A DNA stretch of 64,000 bases from Luteibacter sp. (lineage in GTDB: Bacteria; Pseudomonadota; Gammaproteobacteria; Xanthomonadales; Rhodanobacteraceae): positions 1 to 64,000 of the forward strand of contig NZ_WNDO01000025.1 of assembly GCF_009912395.1 (NCBI RefSeq), read 5' to 3'. Below, in pieces: positions 52,299-63,600 of the stretch. Numbering within the stretch: the first letter of the stretch is position 1; every line of letters begins with the position of its first letter. The notes beneath the pieces are model-generated. The model had not been told where the DNA came from, did not search any database, and worked only from the letters and a program-made list of their open reading frames with translations. Made by a program: the position numbers and the translations under genes.

Positions 52299-53428
52299 GC
52301 TTCCGCGTTGTCATCGTCGGTGCGGGGATCGCCGGCCTCTACGCCGCCGTCCATCTTCTGGAGCGTGGCGTCGACGAGGTCCTGGTACTGGAAGCACGGG
52401 ATCGTATAGGCGGTCGCGTGTTGTCCCTTCCCGAGGGATCCACGCGTTACGACCTGGGCGCGACGTGGTACTGGCCGGCCATGCAGGACGAGTTGCATGC
52501 GCTCATTTCGCGGCTGGGTGTTACCACGCTGGCGCAGCACGAAGCCGGCGACATGCTTGTGGAGCGTACGGTCTCGCGTTCGCCCGATCGGTTCACCGGC
52601 TTTGCTTCCGCGCCACCTTCCATGCGGTTGGCGGGTGGCATGGCCTCGTTGGCCGACGCGCTTGTGCGACGTATTCCAGAAGATCGCCTGCGCTTGGGGC
52701 ATCGCGTAGCGGACATGACGGCGGATGGGGACGGCGTCACCGTGCGGGCGATCCGCGACGATGGTGCGTTCGTCGTCTTCCACGCAGATCATGTCCTGCT
52801 CGCAATACCGCCACGGCTCGCGACGGCGATCGACATGCAGCCCGCCCTGTCCACGGGAACGCAACGGCAGTGGAATGCCGTCGGTACCTGGATGGCGCCG
52901 CACGCAAAGTACGTCGCGGTCTACGACACACCTTTCTGGCGGCATGAAGGCCTTTCCGGACATGCGCGGAGCACGACCGGGCCGCTCGTGGAGATCCATG
53001 ACGCCTCGGCGGACGATGGCGAGGGCGCGCTGTTCGGTTTCATCGGTGTCCCCGCGACGATGCGACGGCGGATGCCCGACGCCGCGCTACGCGAGCTATG
53101 TCGCGCGCAGCTGGTGCGGCTGTTCGGCCCACGTGCCGGCGAACCGCGGGCGGAGTACGTGAAGGACTGGGCCGCCGATCCCTGCACGGCAACGCAGGCC
53201 GACCAGATGGCAGGTGGGCACCACGACACCGCCGCCGCCATCGGTCACGGCGACGGCCCGTGGCAACACTTTCTGACGGGCATCGCGAGCGAATGGTCGC
53301 CATCGATGCCGGGTTATATCGCTGGCGCGGTGGAAGCCGCGCGACAGGGTGCCAATCGTGCGATCGGCCTCATCCCTTCCGCGACAGCGTCGTCGGTCGC
53401 CCTACCGGAGTCATCCCATGAAGCTTGA
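52292..53428 (+). CDS. Flavin-dependent amine oxidase-like protein
   Basis: A 378-residue FAD protein of the flavin monoamine oxidase family, shorter than most members (about 430 or more). The FAD motif is VVIVGAGIAGLYAAVHLLER; the second motif reads DRIGGRVLSL and YDLGATWYWP. The C-terminal WSPSMPGYIAGAVEAARQGA contacts the flavin. No signal peptide. It overlaps the cupin gene (seven bases) and the first SDR (11 bases), which indicates translational coupling. Substrate unknown; amine or proto-porphyrin-like oxidation are the family possibilities. Confidence 0.85.
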   Translation: MLSFRVVIVGAGIAGLYAAVHLLERGVDEVLVLEARDRIGGRVLSLPEGSTRYDLGATWYWPAMQDELHALISRLGVTTLAQHEAGDMLVERTVSRSPDRFTGFASAPPSMRLAGGMASLADALVRRIPEDRLRLGHRVADMTADGDGVTVRAIRDDGAFVVFHADHVLLAIPPRLATAIDMQPALSTGTQRQWNAVGTWMAPHAKYVAVYDTPFWRHEGLSGHARSTTGPLVEIHDASADDGEGALFGFIGVPATMRRRMPDAALRELCRAQLVRLFGPRAGEPRAEYVKDWAADPCTATQADQMAGGHHDTAAAIGHGDGPWQHFLTGIASEWSPSMPGYIAGAVEAARQGANRAIGLIPSATASSVALPESSHEA

Positions 53429-54158
53429 AGGCAAGACGGCCCTCGTTACCGGAGGCAGCAGCGGCATCGGACTCGCCACCGCTGCGCTGTTCGTTCGCGA
53501 AGGCGCACGCGTGGCGATCACCGGGCGTGACGAAGCGAAGCTGGCGAAGGTCGCGCAGCAACTCGGACCGGCCGTGCTCCCCATCGTGGCCGATGTGCGG
53601 TCGCTCGATGACCTGCGTCGTGTGCGCGGTGTCTTGGAAACGGAATTCAACGGCCTGGATATCTTCTTCGCCAATGCTGGCGTCGCCTTTGGCACGCCGC
53701 TGGACGGTACGGAGGTCTCTCGATACGACGAGTTGATGGATACCAACGTCAAGGGCGTCTTCTTCTCGATGCAGGCGATCTCGCCGCTGTTGCGCGATGG
53801 CGCCTCGGTGATTCTCAACACGTCGTGGCTTGCCGACGTGGGTACGTCCGGCCTGTCGATGCTGTCAGCGTCGAAGGCGGCGGTGCGTTCGCTGGCACGG
53901 ACCTGGTCGGCTGAATTGCTGTCGCGTCGTATCCGGGTAAACGCGGTCAGCCCCGGTGCGATCGACACGCCGATCCATGGCCCCCAACAGGCCGATGACG
54001 TCACCGCCGCCAAGGCGCGCATCGCCCAGTGCGTGCCGCTCGGTCGCCTCGGCGAGGCGGAGGACATCGCGCAGGCCGCGCTGTTCCTGGCCAGTGACGC
54101 TTCCCGCTACATGCTGGGTGCGGAGATCGCCGTCGATGGCGGCTTCGCCCAGCTCTGA
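53418..54158 (+). CDS. SDR-family oxidoreductase, catalytic Tyr replaced
   Basis: A 246-residue classical SDR with the cofactor loop [20 protein letters not shown] and FFANAGVAF. The Ser is in [10 protein letters not shown]. The catalytic Tyr-x3-Lys reads Leu149-Ser-Ala-Ser-Lys153 ([10 protein letters not shown]), so the tyrosine is missing while the lysine remains. The C-terminal [20 protein letters not shown] is typical. It may be inactive, use a different donor, or be a binding protein. The start overlaps the oxidase gene. Confidence 0.88.
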   Translation: MKLEGKTALVTGGSSGIGLATAALFVREGARVAITGRDEAKLAKVAQQLGPAVLPIVADVRSLDDLRRVRGVLETEFNGLDIFFANAGVAFGTPLDGTEVSRYDELMDTNVKGVFFSMQAISPLLRDGASVILNTSWLADVGTSGLSMLSASKAAVRSLARTWSAELLSRRIRVNAVSPGAIDTPIHGPQQADDVTAAKARIAQCVPLGRLGEAEDIAQAALFLASDASRYMLGAEIAVDGGFAQL

Positions 54159-54187
54159 TATTTCCCTGGAACGAAAGGACAAACGAC

Positions 54188-54958
54188 ATGCGTTTTGAAA
54201 ATAAGGTCATCGCGATCACCGGTGGCGGTTCGGGTATCGGCAAGGAAACGGCGCGTCGCTTCGTGGCCGAAGGCGCCAGCGTGGTCATCAATGGACGCGA
54301 CCGGCAGAAGCTTGTCGCCGCGGCGAAGGAGATCGACCCGTCCGGTAGCCGCGTGGTCGTCACCGATGGCGACATCGCCGATCCGCACACCGGCCAGACC
54401 CTCGTTGACACGGCCGTGCGCCGCTTCGATCGGCTCGACGTGCTCGTGAACAATGCAGGCGTGTTCAATCCGAAGGCCTTCCTTGATCTTACCGAGGCCG
54501 ACTACGACTGGTACCTCGACACGATCCTGAAGGGCAAGTTCTTCACCGCGCAGGCCGCGGCCCGTGCGATGAAGGACAGCGGTGGCGGCGCCATCGTGCA
54601 GACCGGTTCCATGTGGGCGATCCAGGCCATCGGCGCCACGCCGTCGGCCGCGTATTCCGCCGCCAACGCCGGCGTGCACGCGATGGTGCGCAACCTGGCG
54701 ATCGAGCTGGCGCCGTACCGCATCCGCATCAATGCCGTGGCACCCGCCGTGGTGGAGACGCCGGTGTACAACACCTTCATGAGCGACGCGCAGGTCAAGG
54801 AAGTGCTGCCCACGTTCGATGCCTTCCATCCGCTGGGACGCAACGGCCAGCCGGCCGATGTCGCCGAGGCCATCCTGTTCCTCGCCTCCGAGCAGGCGGG
54901 TTGGATCACCGGCACGGTGCTGCCGGTGGACGGTGGCGTCACCGCCGGTCGCCAGTAA
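54188..54958 (+). CDS. SDR-family oxidoreductase, catalytic Lys replaced
   Basis: A 256-residue SDR with [20 protein letters not shown] and [11 protein letters not shown]. The active site shows Ser in QTGSMWAI and Tyr156, but the catalytic lysine position reads Asn160 ([13 protein letters not shown]). The C-terminal [19 protein letters not shown] is normal. Last gene of the LysR cassette, 29 bases after the first SDR with GAAAGGAC upstream. Each SDR of the pair has lost a different member of the Tyr/Lys dyad. Its last 20 bases overlap the convergent regulator. Confidence 0.88.
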   Translation: MRFENKVIAITGGGSGIGKETARRFVAEGASVVINGRDRQKLVAAAKEIDPSGSRVVVTDGDIADPHTGQTLVDTAVRRFDRLDVLVNNAGVFNPKAFLDLTEADYDWYLDTILKGKFFTAQAAARAMKDSGGGAIVQTGSMWAIQAIGATPSAAYSAANAGVHAMVRNLAIELAPYRIRINAVAPAVVETPVYNTFMSDAQVKEVLPTFDAFHPLGRNGQPADVAEAILFLASEQAGWITGTVLPVDGGVTAGRQ

Positions 54959-56426
54959 GCGATCGATCGATCAACCTCGCCAGCGTCGCGACCAGATCGT
55001 CCATGCGCGACGCCTCCGTGTTGCCGTAGCCGAGCACGAGGCCGTTGCATGTGGGTGTCGCCGAGGAGACGAAGGCCGAGAGGGCTTCCGGCGCCATGCC
55101 GTGCTCGCGGGCGAGAAAGGCGACACGGCGATCCGGCACCTGTGCGGGAAGATGCAGCGCGAGGTGCATGCCGCTGTCGCCTCCAGTGATCGTGTGCGGG
55201 AGGCGCAGATGCTTGCCCAGCGCATCCCGCAACGCATCCCGGCGTTCACGGTAAAGGCGGCGCATCGCGGCCACGTGCCGGCCAAACCGTCCGTCACGGA
55301 TGAAGTCGGCCAGGGCCAGTTGTTCGAAGCGTCGCCCACCGCGCAGCAATTCGCCCAGCACGGGCCGCATCGCGGGCAGCAGCGAGGACGGCACGATGAG
55401 AAAACCCATGCGCAATGCGGGAAACATCGTCTTGCTGAAGCTGCCGACATAGAGCACGGGAGCATCGGGCACCAGGCCCTGCATCGCGCCGATCGACTCG
55501 CCCGAGCGCCGGAATTCGCTGTCGTAATCGTCCTCGACGATCCATGCACCGTGCGCCGCCGCGTTGCGCAACAACGCGAGCCGCCGGCTCGCGGACAGCA
55601 CCGAGCCCAGGGGATATTGGTGCGAGGGCGTCGTGTACACGAGTTTCGGCGGCCGCAAAGCCCAGTCGTCGTCGGCAATGACGATCCCGGCGTCGTCCAC
55701 CGCACACGCGACGACATCCACGCCACCGGCCGCCATCGCGTCCTGGGCGCCGCGATAGCCCGGGTTTTCGATCCATGCCGTGTCGCCCACGTCGGCCAGC
55801 AGGCGCACGCATAGCGCTAGTGCTTCCTGTGCGCCCTTGGTGATCACGACCTGGTCGGGCGTCGCGCGTACGCCACGCGCCATCGCCAGATGGCGCAGGA
55901 CGGCCGCACGCAGTTCGAGTTCGCCACACGGATCGCCATGGCCAAGTGCTTCATGGCCGCGGCGTGCGATGGCTTCATCGAGGCAACGCTTCCAGGCGGC
56001 GACGGGAAAGCGATCCAGCGCGGGTACACCGGGCCGCAGCGCGAATCCGTCGCCCGCTACGGCGGCGCGGCGGGGAATGCGCATCGCCCTGGCGGAAAGC
56101 GAGGGCGACCGGGCGACATGCGCGGCGGCCGAGGGGGGCGCCGGGCGGCGCAGGTCGGCGACGCGCGTGCCCGACCGATCCGCTTCGATGTATCCCTCCG
56201 CGCCTAGCAGTTCGTACACGGCGGTCACCGTGTTTCGGGACACGCCCATCGTGGCGGCGAACTGGCGCGATCCTGGGAGGCGACTCCCGGCCGGAAGTCG
56301 TCCATCGAGGATGCCGGTGCGCAGGTGCCGCAGCAGCTGTCCCTGCAACGACAGTCCGGTGCCTCGCGGCCGAAGCGAGCCGGCAAGAAAGTCGGTCCAC
56401 GTGGCGTCGTCGCGCTGTGCGGTCAT
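54939..56426 (-). CDS. MocR/PdxR-type regulator (GntR HTH plus aminotransferase domain)
   Basis: A 495-residue fusion. The N-terminal GntR-type winged helix (about 25-95) has [20 protein letters not shown] and [20 protein letters not shown]. The C-terminal fold-type I aminotransferase-like domain (about 125-490) keeps the PLP lysine in [18 protein letters not shown] and [11 protein letters not shown]. Such regulators sense PLP or amino compounds. It is divergent from a GNAT gene, with a TGGCACCA direct repeat between them, as usual for MocR operators. Its stop lies 20 bases inside the SDR gene. Confidence 0.93.
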   Translation of the reverse strand: MTAQRDDATWTDFLAGSLRPRGTGLSLQGQLLRHLRTGILDGRLPAGSRLPGSRQFAATMGVSRNTVTAVYELLGAEGYIEADRSGTRVADLRRPAPPSAAAHVARSPSLSARAMRIPRRAAVAGDGFALRPGVPALDRFPVAAWKRCLDEAIARRGHEALGHGDPCGELELRAAVLRHLAMARGVRATPDQVVITKGAQEALALCVRLLADVGDTAWIENPGYRGAQDAMAAGGVDVVACAVDDAGIVIADDDWALRPPKLVYTTPSHQYPLGSVLSASRRLALLRNAAAHGAWIVEDDYDSEFRRSGESIGAMQGLVPDAPVLYVGSFSKTMFPALRMGFLIVPSSLLPAMRPVLGELLRGGRRFEQLALADFIRDGRFGRHVAAMRRLYRERRDALRDALGKHLRLPHTITGGDSGMHLALHLPAQVPDRRVAFLAREHGMAPEALSAFVSSATPTCNGLVLGYGNTEASRMDDLVATLARLIDRSLTGDRR

Positions 56427-56448
56427 GGGGCAGGGATCCTGGGCGTGC

Positions 56449-56480
56449 TGGCACCATCATATCGGTCCATCGTGGCACCA
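56449..56480. promoter_or_regulatory. Direct repeat TGGCACCA between MocR-type regulator and GNAT
   Basis: TGGCACCA occurs at 56449-56456 and again at 56473-56480, 24 bases apart in the same direction, in the divergent promoter region. MocR-family proteins bind pairs of direct repeats, so this is the likely operator. Confidence 0.5.
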
Positions 56481-56534
56481 CCGGAAGGTCCAGCGACGCC
56501 TAGGCTGGCATGGTCCTTTCCTCTGGAGATATCC

Positions 56535-57284
56535 ATGGCCCCCCGTCTGAACGCCTTCGGGCAACCCATTGGCGAATCGATGGCCGCGTGGCAACCCCGG
56601 GCACGGCCCGCACGCGTTGTCCTGGAGGGACGCCACTGCCGTCTCGAACCCTTGGACCCGGCACGGCACGGCGCCGATCTATGGCATGCCCACTCACAGG
56701 CCATGGATGCCAGTGGCTGGACCTATCTTGCCGTGGGCCCCTTCGATGATGCGGCGGCGTTCGCTCATTACCTGGCGCAGGCGGCGACCAGCGAGGATCC
56801 GCTGCACTACGCGGTGGTCGACCGGTACAGCGGCAAGGCGCTGGGTACGTTGTCGCTCATGCGGATCGATCCCGCCCACGGTGTCGTCGAGGTAGGCAAC
56901 GTGGTGTTCTCGCCATCCCTCAGGCGGACGCCGATCTCCACCGAAGCGCAGTACCTGCTCATGGCCTACGTCTTCGATACCCTGGGTTACCGTCGCTATG
57001 AATGGAAGTGCGACAGCCTCAACGGGCCGTCGCGTGATGCCGCCCTTCGTCTCGGCTTCCAGTTCGAAGGCGTCTTTCGGCAGGCCATCGTCTACAAGGG
57101 GCGCAGCCGGGATACCGCGTGGTACTCGGTGATCGACGGGGAATGGCAAGCCGTGCGCGCGGGATTCGTCCAATGGCTGTCCGAGGATAATTTCGATGCG
57201 TCCGGCGCGCAGCGGCGACCCCTCGCGGATATCCGGAAGGAAACCAGCGACATGACCGGCTCCGCCACGCAGGCAAGTTCCTGA
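56535..57284 (+). CDS. GNAT-family acetyltransferase (RimJ/RimL type)
   Basis: A 249-residue protein of the RimJ/RimL-like acetyltransferase subgroup: VLEGRHCRLEPLDPARHGAD, WTYLAVGPFDDAAAFAHYL, then VEVGNVVFSPSLRRTPISTE and YRRYEWKCDSLNGPSRDAAL, with RLGFQFEGVFRQAIVYKGRS closing the fold. Such enzymes acetylate amino groups of proteins or small molecules. TCTGGAGAT precedes the ATG at 56535. It is divergent from the MocR regulator and is its likely target. Substrate unknown. Confidence 0.88.
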   Translation: MAPRLNAFGQPIGESMAAWQPRARPARVVLEGRHCRLEPLDPARHGADLWHAHSQAMDASGWTYLAVGPFDDAAAFAHYLAQAATSEDPLHYAVVDRYSGKALGTLSLMRIDPAHGVVEVGNVVFSPSLRRTPISTEAQYLLMAYVFDTLGYRRYEWKCDSLNGPSRDAALRLGFQFEGVFRQAIVYKGRSRDTAWYSVIDGEWQAVRAGFVQWLSEDNFDASGAQRRPLADIRKETSDMTGSATQASS

Positions 57285-57650
57285 GGTGTTCGTGTCGTCT
57301 CGCAGAAACTCGTGCCTGGCGTGCAGCGTGATGAAGGCGAGGGCCGACGTATAGGACGATTACGCGCGATGCATCCGTTGTGCGGGGAAGTTCAAGGAAC
57401 GGAAGACGCGATGGACCGACGTGGTATCGCCTACCCCTGAGTGGGTATGTCGTGATGACGAGGTATGCCTACCCTCCGCCGCGACAGCGTTCCGGTGCCC
57501 TCGTCCGTTCCAGTGGTGGGAGTATGCAGACGCGCAAACAGGGATCTGCCGTCACATCCGTCCGGACACCGACGGCGACGGCCTCCGGCCATGCCCGGAC
57601 CTGGGGCGGGCGTTGTCTTCCAGCGACTTCAACCAGGGAACCAACGCCCC
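57285..57650. other. 366-base intergenic region upstream of the giant glycosidase
   Basis: No convincing gene is present. The region contains a 16-base dyad at 57432-57447 with a further half-site TACCCTC at 57470-57476. I see no terminator or clear sigma-70 promoter. Confidence 0.6.
57432..57447. promoter_or_regulatory. NarL/FixJ-like dyad upstream of the giant glycosidase
   Basis: TACCCCTGAGTGGGTA has inverted TACCC/GGGTA ends and nearly fits the 7-2-7 heptamer pattern of NarL-type regulators (TACYYMT-N2-AKRRGTA), with one mismatch. It lies about 204 bases before the start codon at 57651. Confidence 0.4.
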
Positions 57651-60600
57651 ATGAAGAGTCACCCCGCATCTCCCCCGGGTAGCCCCGGGCGACGGAGGCT
57701 ATCCGCCTTCATCGCCATGGCGCTCCTCGGCGCGACGGTCACGGCCCAGGCCGTGACCCTGGCGCCGTCGGATCGCCAGGACATCAATATCGGCGCCACG
57801 CCGTGGAAGTACACCAAGCAGGCGACCGTCAATCCGAACGATCCCACCGTCTATGCACCGCTTCCCAACGGGGATGACGGTGCGGCCGTCAATCTCGACG
57901 ACAGCAAGTGGCTGACCGTCGGTCTGCCGCACGCGGCCAACGACTTCACCACCTTTATCAACCAGGAGTCCGGCGGTGGCCAGGGCAGTCTGGACGGTAG
58001 CCTCAGCTGGTACCGCAAGGTACTGACCGATTCGGCGTCGTACCGTGGCAAGAAGGTGATGCTCGAATTCGAAGGCGTGCACACGGGTGACCGTGTCTAC
58101 GTCAACGGCACGTTCGTCCCGGGCACTGGCGCACTCAATCAGCCGAACCAGCCCAACGCCAACGCGACCCACGTCTACGGTTTCATCCCCCACATCGTGG
58201 ACCTGACGCCCTACCTGCGCTACGACGGCACCGACGTCATCGCGGTCAAGGTCGAGCGTGACGGCGGCGATATCTTCGAGGATCCGGGCTTCGGCGGCGC
58301 GTTCCGCTTCGGCCAGTCCGAGGCGGGTATCTTCCGTCCGGTGAAGCTGCACGTGACCAATCTCGTGCACATCCCGGAGAACGTGTACGAAGGCCAGAAC
58401 ACCTGGGGTACCTACGTCGGCACCCAGAGTCTCGGTCAGAACAACCAGTCGGCGGTGATCGACGTTCAGACCAACGTCGTCAACGATTCCGACGTGCCGA
58501 AGACGGTTACCCTCACCACGCAGATCGTGGACGAGAATGGCAAGGTGGTGGCCAGCGATCAGCAGCAGGAGCTGGCACCGCACCAGGCACCGAGCGACGT
58601 CACGCCGGTGTTCGACCAGCACCTGACGGTGTCGGGTGGCGACCTGCATCTGTGGTGGCCGAACGGCAGCCTGCACAACGTGCCGCGTGCTGGCGACACG
58701 GGCCGCCCGCGTCCGTACATGTACAAGGTGTTCCATATCGTCAGCATCGACGGTGCCATCGTGGATGCCAAGCAGAGCACCCTCGGCATCCGCACGATCA
58801 CCTGGGACAAGAGCTATCCCTACGTCAACGGCGAGCGCATTCGCGCCGATGGCGCTTCCGGTCGCTACGACTACCCCGCGCTGGGTTCGTCGGTGCCGGA
58901 AGAACAGCAGTGGCGCGATCTGCAGCTGTTTGCCGCCGGTGGCGGCAACATGTGGCGTCCGGGCCATTCCTCGTCGAGCCCCGAGTTCGTGGACGCCGCC
59001 GACGCGCTGGGTGTGTTCATCATCCAGCCCAGCGGCGACGGCGAAGGCGGCTTTGACAAGGAGTGCGCGTCCAAGGGTGACGCCACCGCGGTGTCGCAGT
59101 GTCTGTACATGCGCAACGTCAAGCGCGAAGTGCATCGCGACATGGTGATCCGCGATCGCAGTCATCCGTCGATTCTCGCCTGGGAAACCGACAACGGCTC
59201 GATCCTCAACTCCTTCGCGCTGGAATTGCGTGCGCTGGCCGCGAAGTGGGACGACATCGCTCCTCGCGCGGCATCGGATCGCAGCGGCGCGACGGATCCG
59301 GTGACCGGTCAGCCCATTCTCAATGGCGACCTGTTTAGCTGCAGCAAGGCCGGCTGCGAAACATCGATGAAGGCGGGCGCTTTCAAGAACTTGCCCGTCT
59401 GGGGCGCCGAGTACTGGGGCATCGGTTCCCAGCGCCAGGCCTACGACGCGCAGCTCGCCATGGCGCTCAACTACCTGGTGCCTTACTCGCAGGCGCGCAG
59501 CGTGGGCACCTTCGGCATGGCCCAGTGGTACTTCGCCGATACCCCGGGTGAAACCGGCAACTTCGACGAAGGCACGGAAGACCCAACGCACTGGGTCTAC
59601 CAGCACATCAACGGCGATCCGAACCAGCCCATCGCGACGTATCCCGACGGTACGAAGATCAAGAACTTCGCGCATAACGTGCGTTCGTTGGGCGACTCCA
59701 TGGTCGACCAGAATCGCTTCCCGAAGATGATCTACTACATCTACGACGCGCTCTGGACGCCGTTCCAGCTGCAGCCCGTGGTGAAGTTGGCCAACACCTG
59801 GAACCGCTCGGGTGATATTCGCGTGAGCGGCTTCACCAACTGCCCGGCGGCACGCCTGCTCGTCAACGACGTGCAGCAGGGTACCGACCAGCAGCCGAAC
59901 GACTGGACCAGCATCGACCAGGCCTCGTACAACCTCGTCAATGGCAACGCGGGCGATCCGAACGGTCCCAGCGAGACCACGGGCAAGATGCAGAACGTGG
60001 CCCAGGCTGCCGCCACGACCAAGCTGCCCCAGCAGGTGCACTGGGATGTGACCTGGCAGGCCGGTACCGCCAAGCTGCAGTGCATCGGCACCGACGGCAA
60101 CGTGGTGCAGGATGCCAACGGCCAGCCGGTGGAGGACGTGCTGACCACGGCCGGCAAGCCGGACCACATCCTGCTCACCGTGGTGCCCGACGTGGCGCTG
60201 ACGAAGCCGGATGGCAGCTCGTTCGCCGTCACCGCCAACGGTTCCGACGCCGCGTTCATCGAAGCCCGCGTGCTCGATGCCAACAACGTGCTCGTACCCG
60301 TCGATGGCGACGTCAACGTCACCTTCGCCGTGACCACGGGCGATTCGCTGGTGACCTACCAGGGTGGCACGCAGCAGCTGGTGGACTGGTCTGCCGGTTC
60401 GACGACCAACTCCGATGGTTCGCAGGAGCCGATCCATGGCTACCACGCGCCCGGCAATCCTGAGCTGAAGTTCGAGGGCGGTTTGCAGAAGATTGCGCTG
60501 CGCACGAAGTTCACGCCGGGCCAGGTGACGGTCACCGCGACCGCCGCGGGCATGTTGCCGGGTTCGGCGACATTCCAGATCTCGTCGGTGCAGCAGCCGT

Positions 60601-63600
60601 CGACGCCGGCGGGTCCGCCGTCGCTGATCGCGACTCCGCAGGACGATTCGGTCACCGTGGGTAGCAGCGGTCATTTCGAAGCGGCGGTATCCGGTGCCCA
60701 GCCGATGACCTTCACCTGGAAGAAGAACGGTGTGGTCATCGATGGCGCCACGACGTCGGCCTACGACACGCCGCCTACCCAACTGGGTGACGATGGCTCG
60801 ACCTACACGGTGGCTGCGCACAACGGCCTCGGCGACACGCCGGACTCGGCACCCGCCACGCTGCACGTGTTCCCGGCGCAGGCCGTGACCATCACGCAGC
60901 CGTTGCAGGCCGTGACCGTGGATGCCGGCCAGCCCGTGCATTTCCAGGTCGCTGCCGGTGGTTCCCCGAAGCTGAGCTACAAGTGGTTCCGCAACGGAAC
61001 GCAGATCGTGGGTGCGGATGGCCCGTCGTATGACATCTCCGCGGCGCAGGCTTCGGACGCGGCGAACTTCTCGGTCGAAGTGGATAACCCGGTGGCTCCG
61101 GCGACCTCGGGTCCCGTGGCGCTGACCGTGAATGCGGCCCGTCCGCCGGTGTTCACCACGTCCCTGGGCGATGTCCGCGCCAACCTCGGCCAGTCTGCCT
61201 CGTTCACGGCAAGCGTGACCGGCTCCGCGCCGTTCCACTACCAGTGGAAGCATGGAGACCTGGCCGTCGGTACGGATTCGCCGACGCTCACGATTCCCGC
61301 TGTCAGCCAGACCGACGTGGGTGGGTACCAGGTCATCGTGACCAACATCCTGGGCGACGCGTCGGCGGCGACCAGCAATGTGGCGCAGCTGACCCTGGCT
61401 CCCCCGGGTGCCAACCTGGCGCGTGAAAAGGTGACCTACGCTAGCGGTGTGCAGGACGCGAACGGTACGCCGTCCTCGTTTGCCGTCGATGGCGATGGCA
61501 CGACGCGCTGGGCATCGGAGCAGGATTCCGATCCGGCCAAGAGCGACGCCGCCTGGTTCGAAGTGGACCTGGGTGCCGTGCAGACCTTCGATCATGTCGT
61601 GATCAAGTGGGAAGCCGCCTATGGCGCCGACTACAAGATCCAGGTGTCGAACGACAAGGACACGGGCTTTACCGACGTGCTGGAGAACTCGACGGGCGTC
61701 GGTGGTACGGACGATCTGAGCTTCCCGCAGCCGGTGACCGGCCGCTATGTCCGCATGCAGGGCGTGAAGCGTGGCACGCAGTACGGCTACTCGATGTATG
61801 AGTTCGAGGTGTACAACACGCCCAGCTGCTGCAGCACGAACGACCGCTTCAACGTCATCGACGACAACCATGTCACCGATACGCTGAGCGGCCTGACCTG
61901 GGAGCGCCACGAGCGCGGCTTTGCCGACCAGGGCGCGCAATACAAGCGGTCCAATGCGATCGGCGATTGCGGCAAGGTGAATGCCCGCATTCCGTCGGCG
62001 GCCGAAGCACTGGCCATCACGGGCAAGAACCTGTCGACCAACGCGTTCCCGGAAGACTGGTCCACCTGGACCTCCGACAACGACCCGGGCGATGCCGACA
62101 AGGCGTTGATGGTGAGTCGTTCCGGTGACGTCACCCCGCAGCTTGCCGAGAACTATCCGGGCAATGCCATCTGCGTGTCCGGTTCGGCGGCTCCGCTCGC
62201 GGCGCCGGTGATCTCGACGCAGCCGACGGCACAGACCGCTGGCGTGGGACGTTCGGCGCACTTCGCCGTGGCGGCCACTGGCACGGGCCAGATGACCTAC
62301 GAGTGGTTCAAGAACGGCGACTCCGTGTCGGTGACCTACGACGGCACCTACGCCACGCCGGCCCTGACCTCGGCGGACAACACCGCGCAGTACCAGGTGA
62401 AGGTGACCAACGCCCAGGGTATCGCCACGCTCAGCACCACGGTGCAGCTGACGGTGGACAACTCCAACAGCGGCTTCGACCTGCCGTCGTGGGAAACCCC
62501 GCCGCAGAACACCGGCGGCAACCAGGGCAACAACGGCACGGGCAACTCGGATAATCCGGGTACGCCGGGTGACGGCCAGAACGGCGTCAACGTCGCACTG
62601 CACGCCAAGGCCACGTCGCTGAAGAACGAAAGCGACCAGTACCTCGGTCCTGCCAACGCCGTCGATGGCGACTTCACCACGCGCTGGGGTTCGTCGTTCG
62701 ATCCGGAAGCCTGGATCGCGCTCGACCTCGGTTCGCCGCAGACCTTCGACCACGTGATCCTGCGTTGGGAGAATGCCTACTCGACGTCGCACAACATCGA
62801 GGTGTCCAACACCGGCAATGACAACGACTGGCAGCCGGTGACGGCGCAGCCGTTCGCGGGCCAGGGTGGCGTGGAACGCGTCGATTTCCCGGCGCAGACC
62901 GCACGCTACGTTCGCATGCATAGCCTGGCGAAGAACACGGCCGGTTATGGCGTGTCGTTGTGGGAGTTCGAGGTGTACAATCCGGTCACCCCGCAGTTCG
63001 TGACCCAGCCGTCCGCTCAGGCCCTCACGGCTGGCCAGACGGCGACGTTCACGGTCAGCGTCAAGGCCAGCGGACAGCCGGCGTACCAGTGGCGCTTCAA
63101 CGGCGTGAACATCCCGGGTGCGACCCAGGCGACCTACACCAAGGTGGTGGCCACGACGGACGCCGGCAACTACGACGTGGTGGTGACCAATGGCCTCGGC
63201 CAGAGCGTGACCAGCAACCCGGCGGTGCTCACCGTCGCGGCGGCGTCGCAAGGCACGGGTGACCAGGGCACCGGCACCCAGACGGGCACTGGCACGAGCG
63301 GTGGCACCGGCAGCGGCTCGAACGATCCGTCGCAGGGTTTCAACTACGATGTCTTCCCGGGCTTCGTGGGCGCCCAGCTGCGCAACCTGACCAACGGCGT
63401 GTGGAGCGACGACCAGATCTACGTCGAAGTCATCGCGAAGGACCCGAACAACAACAACGCGTACTCGTGGCTCAAGCCGGACGGCACCATCGTGGCGATG
63501 TCGGTCAACGACAACACCGGCCCGGGTCATCTCACCAAGAACGGCGATACGTTCCCGAACTATTCGTTCACCCTCGCGCAATCGAAGCTGCTCAAGATTC

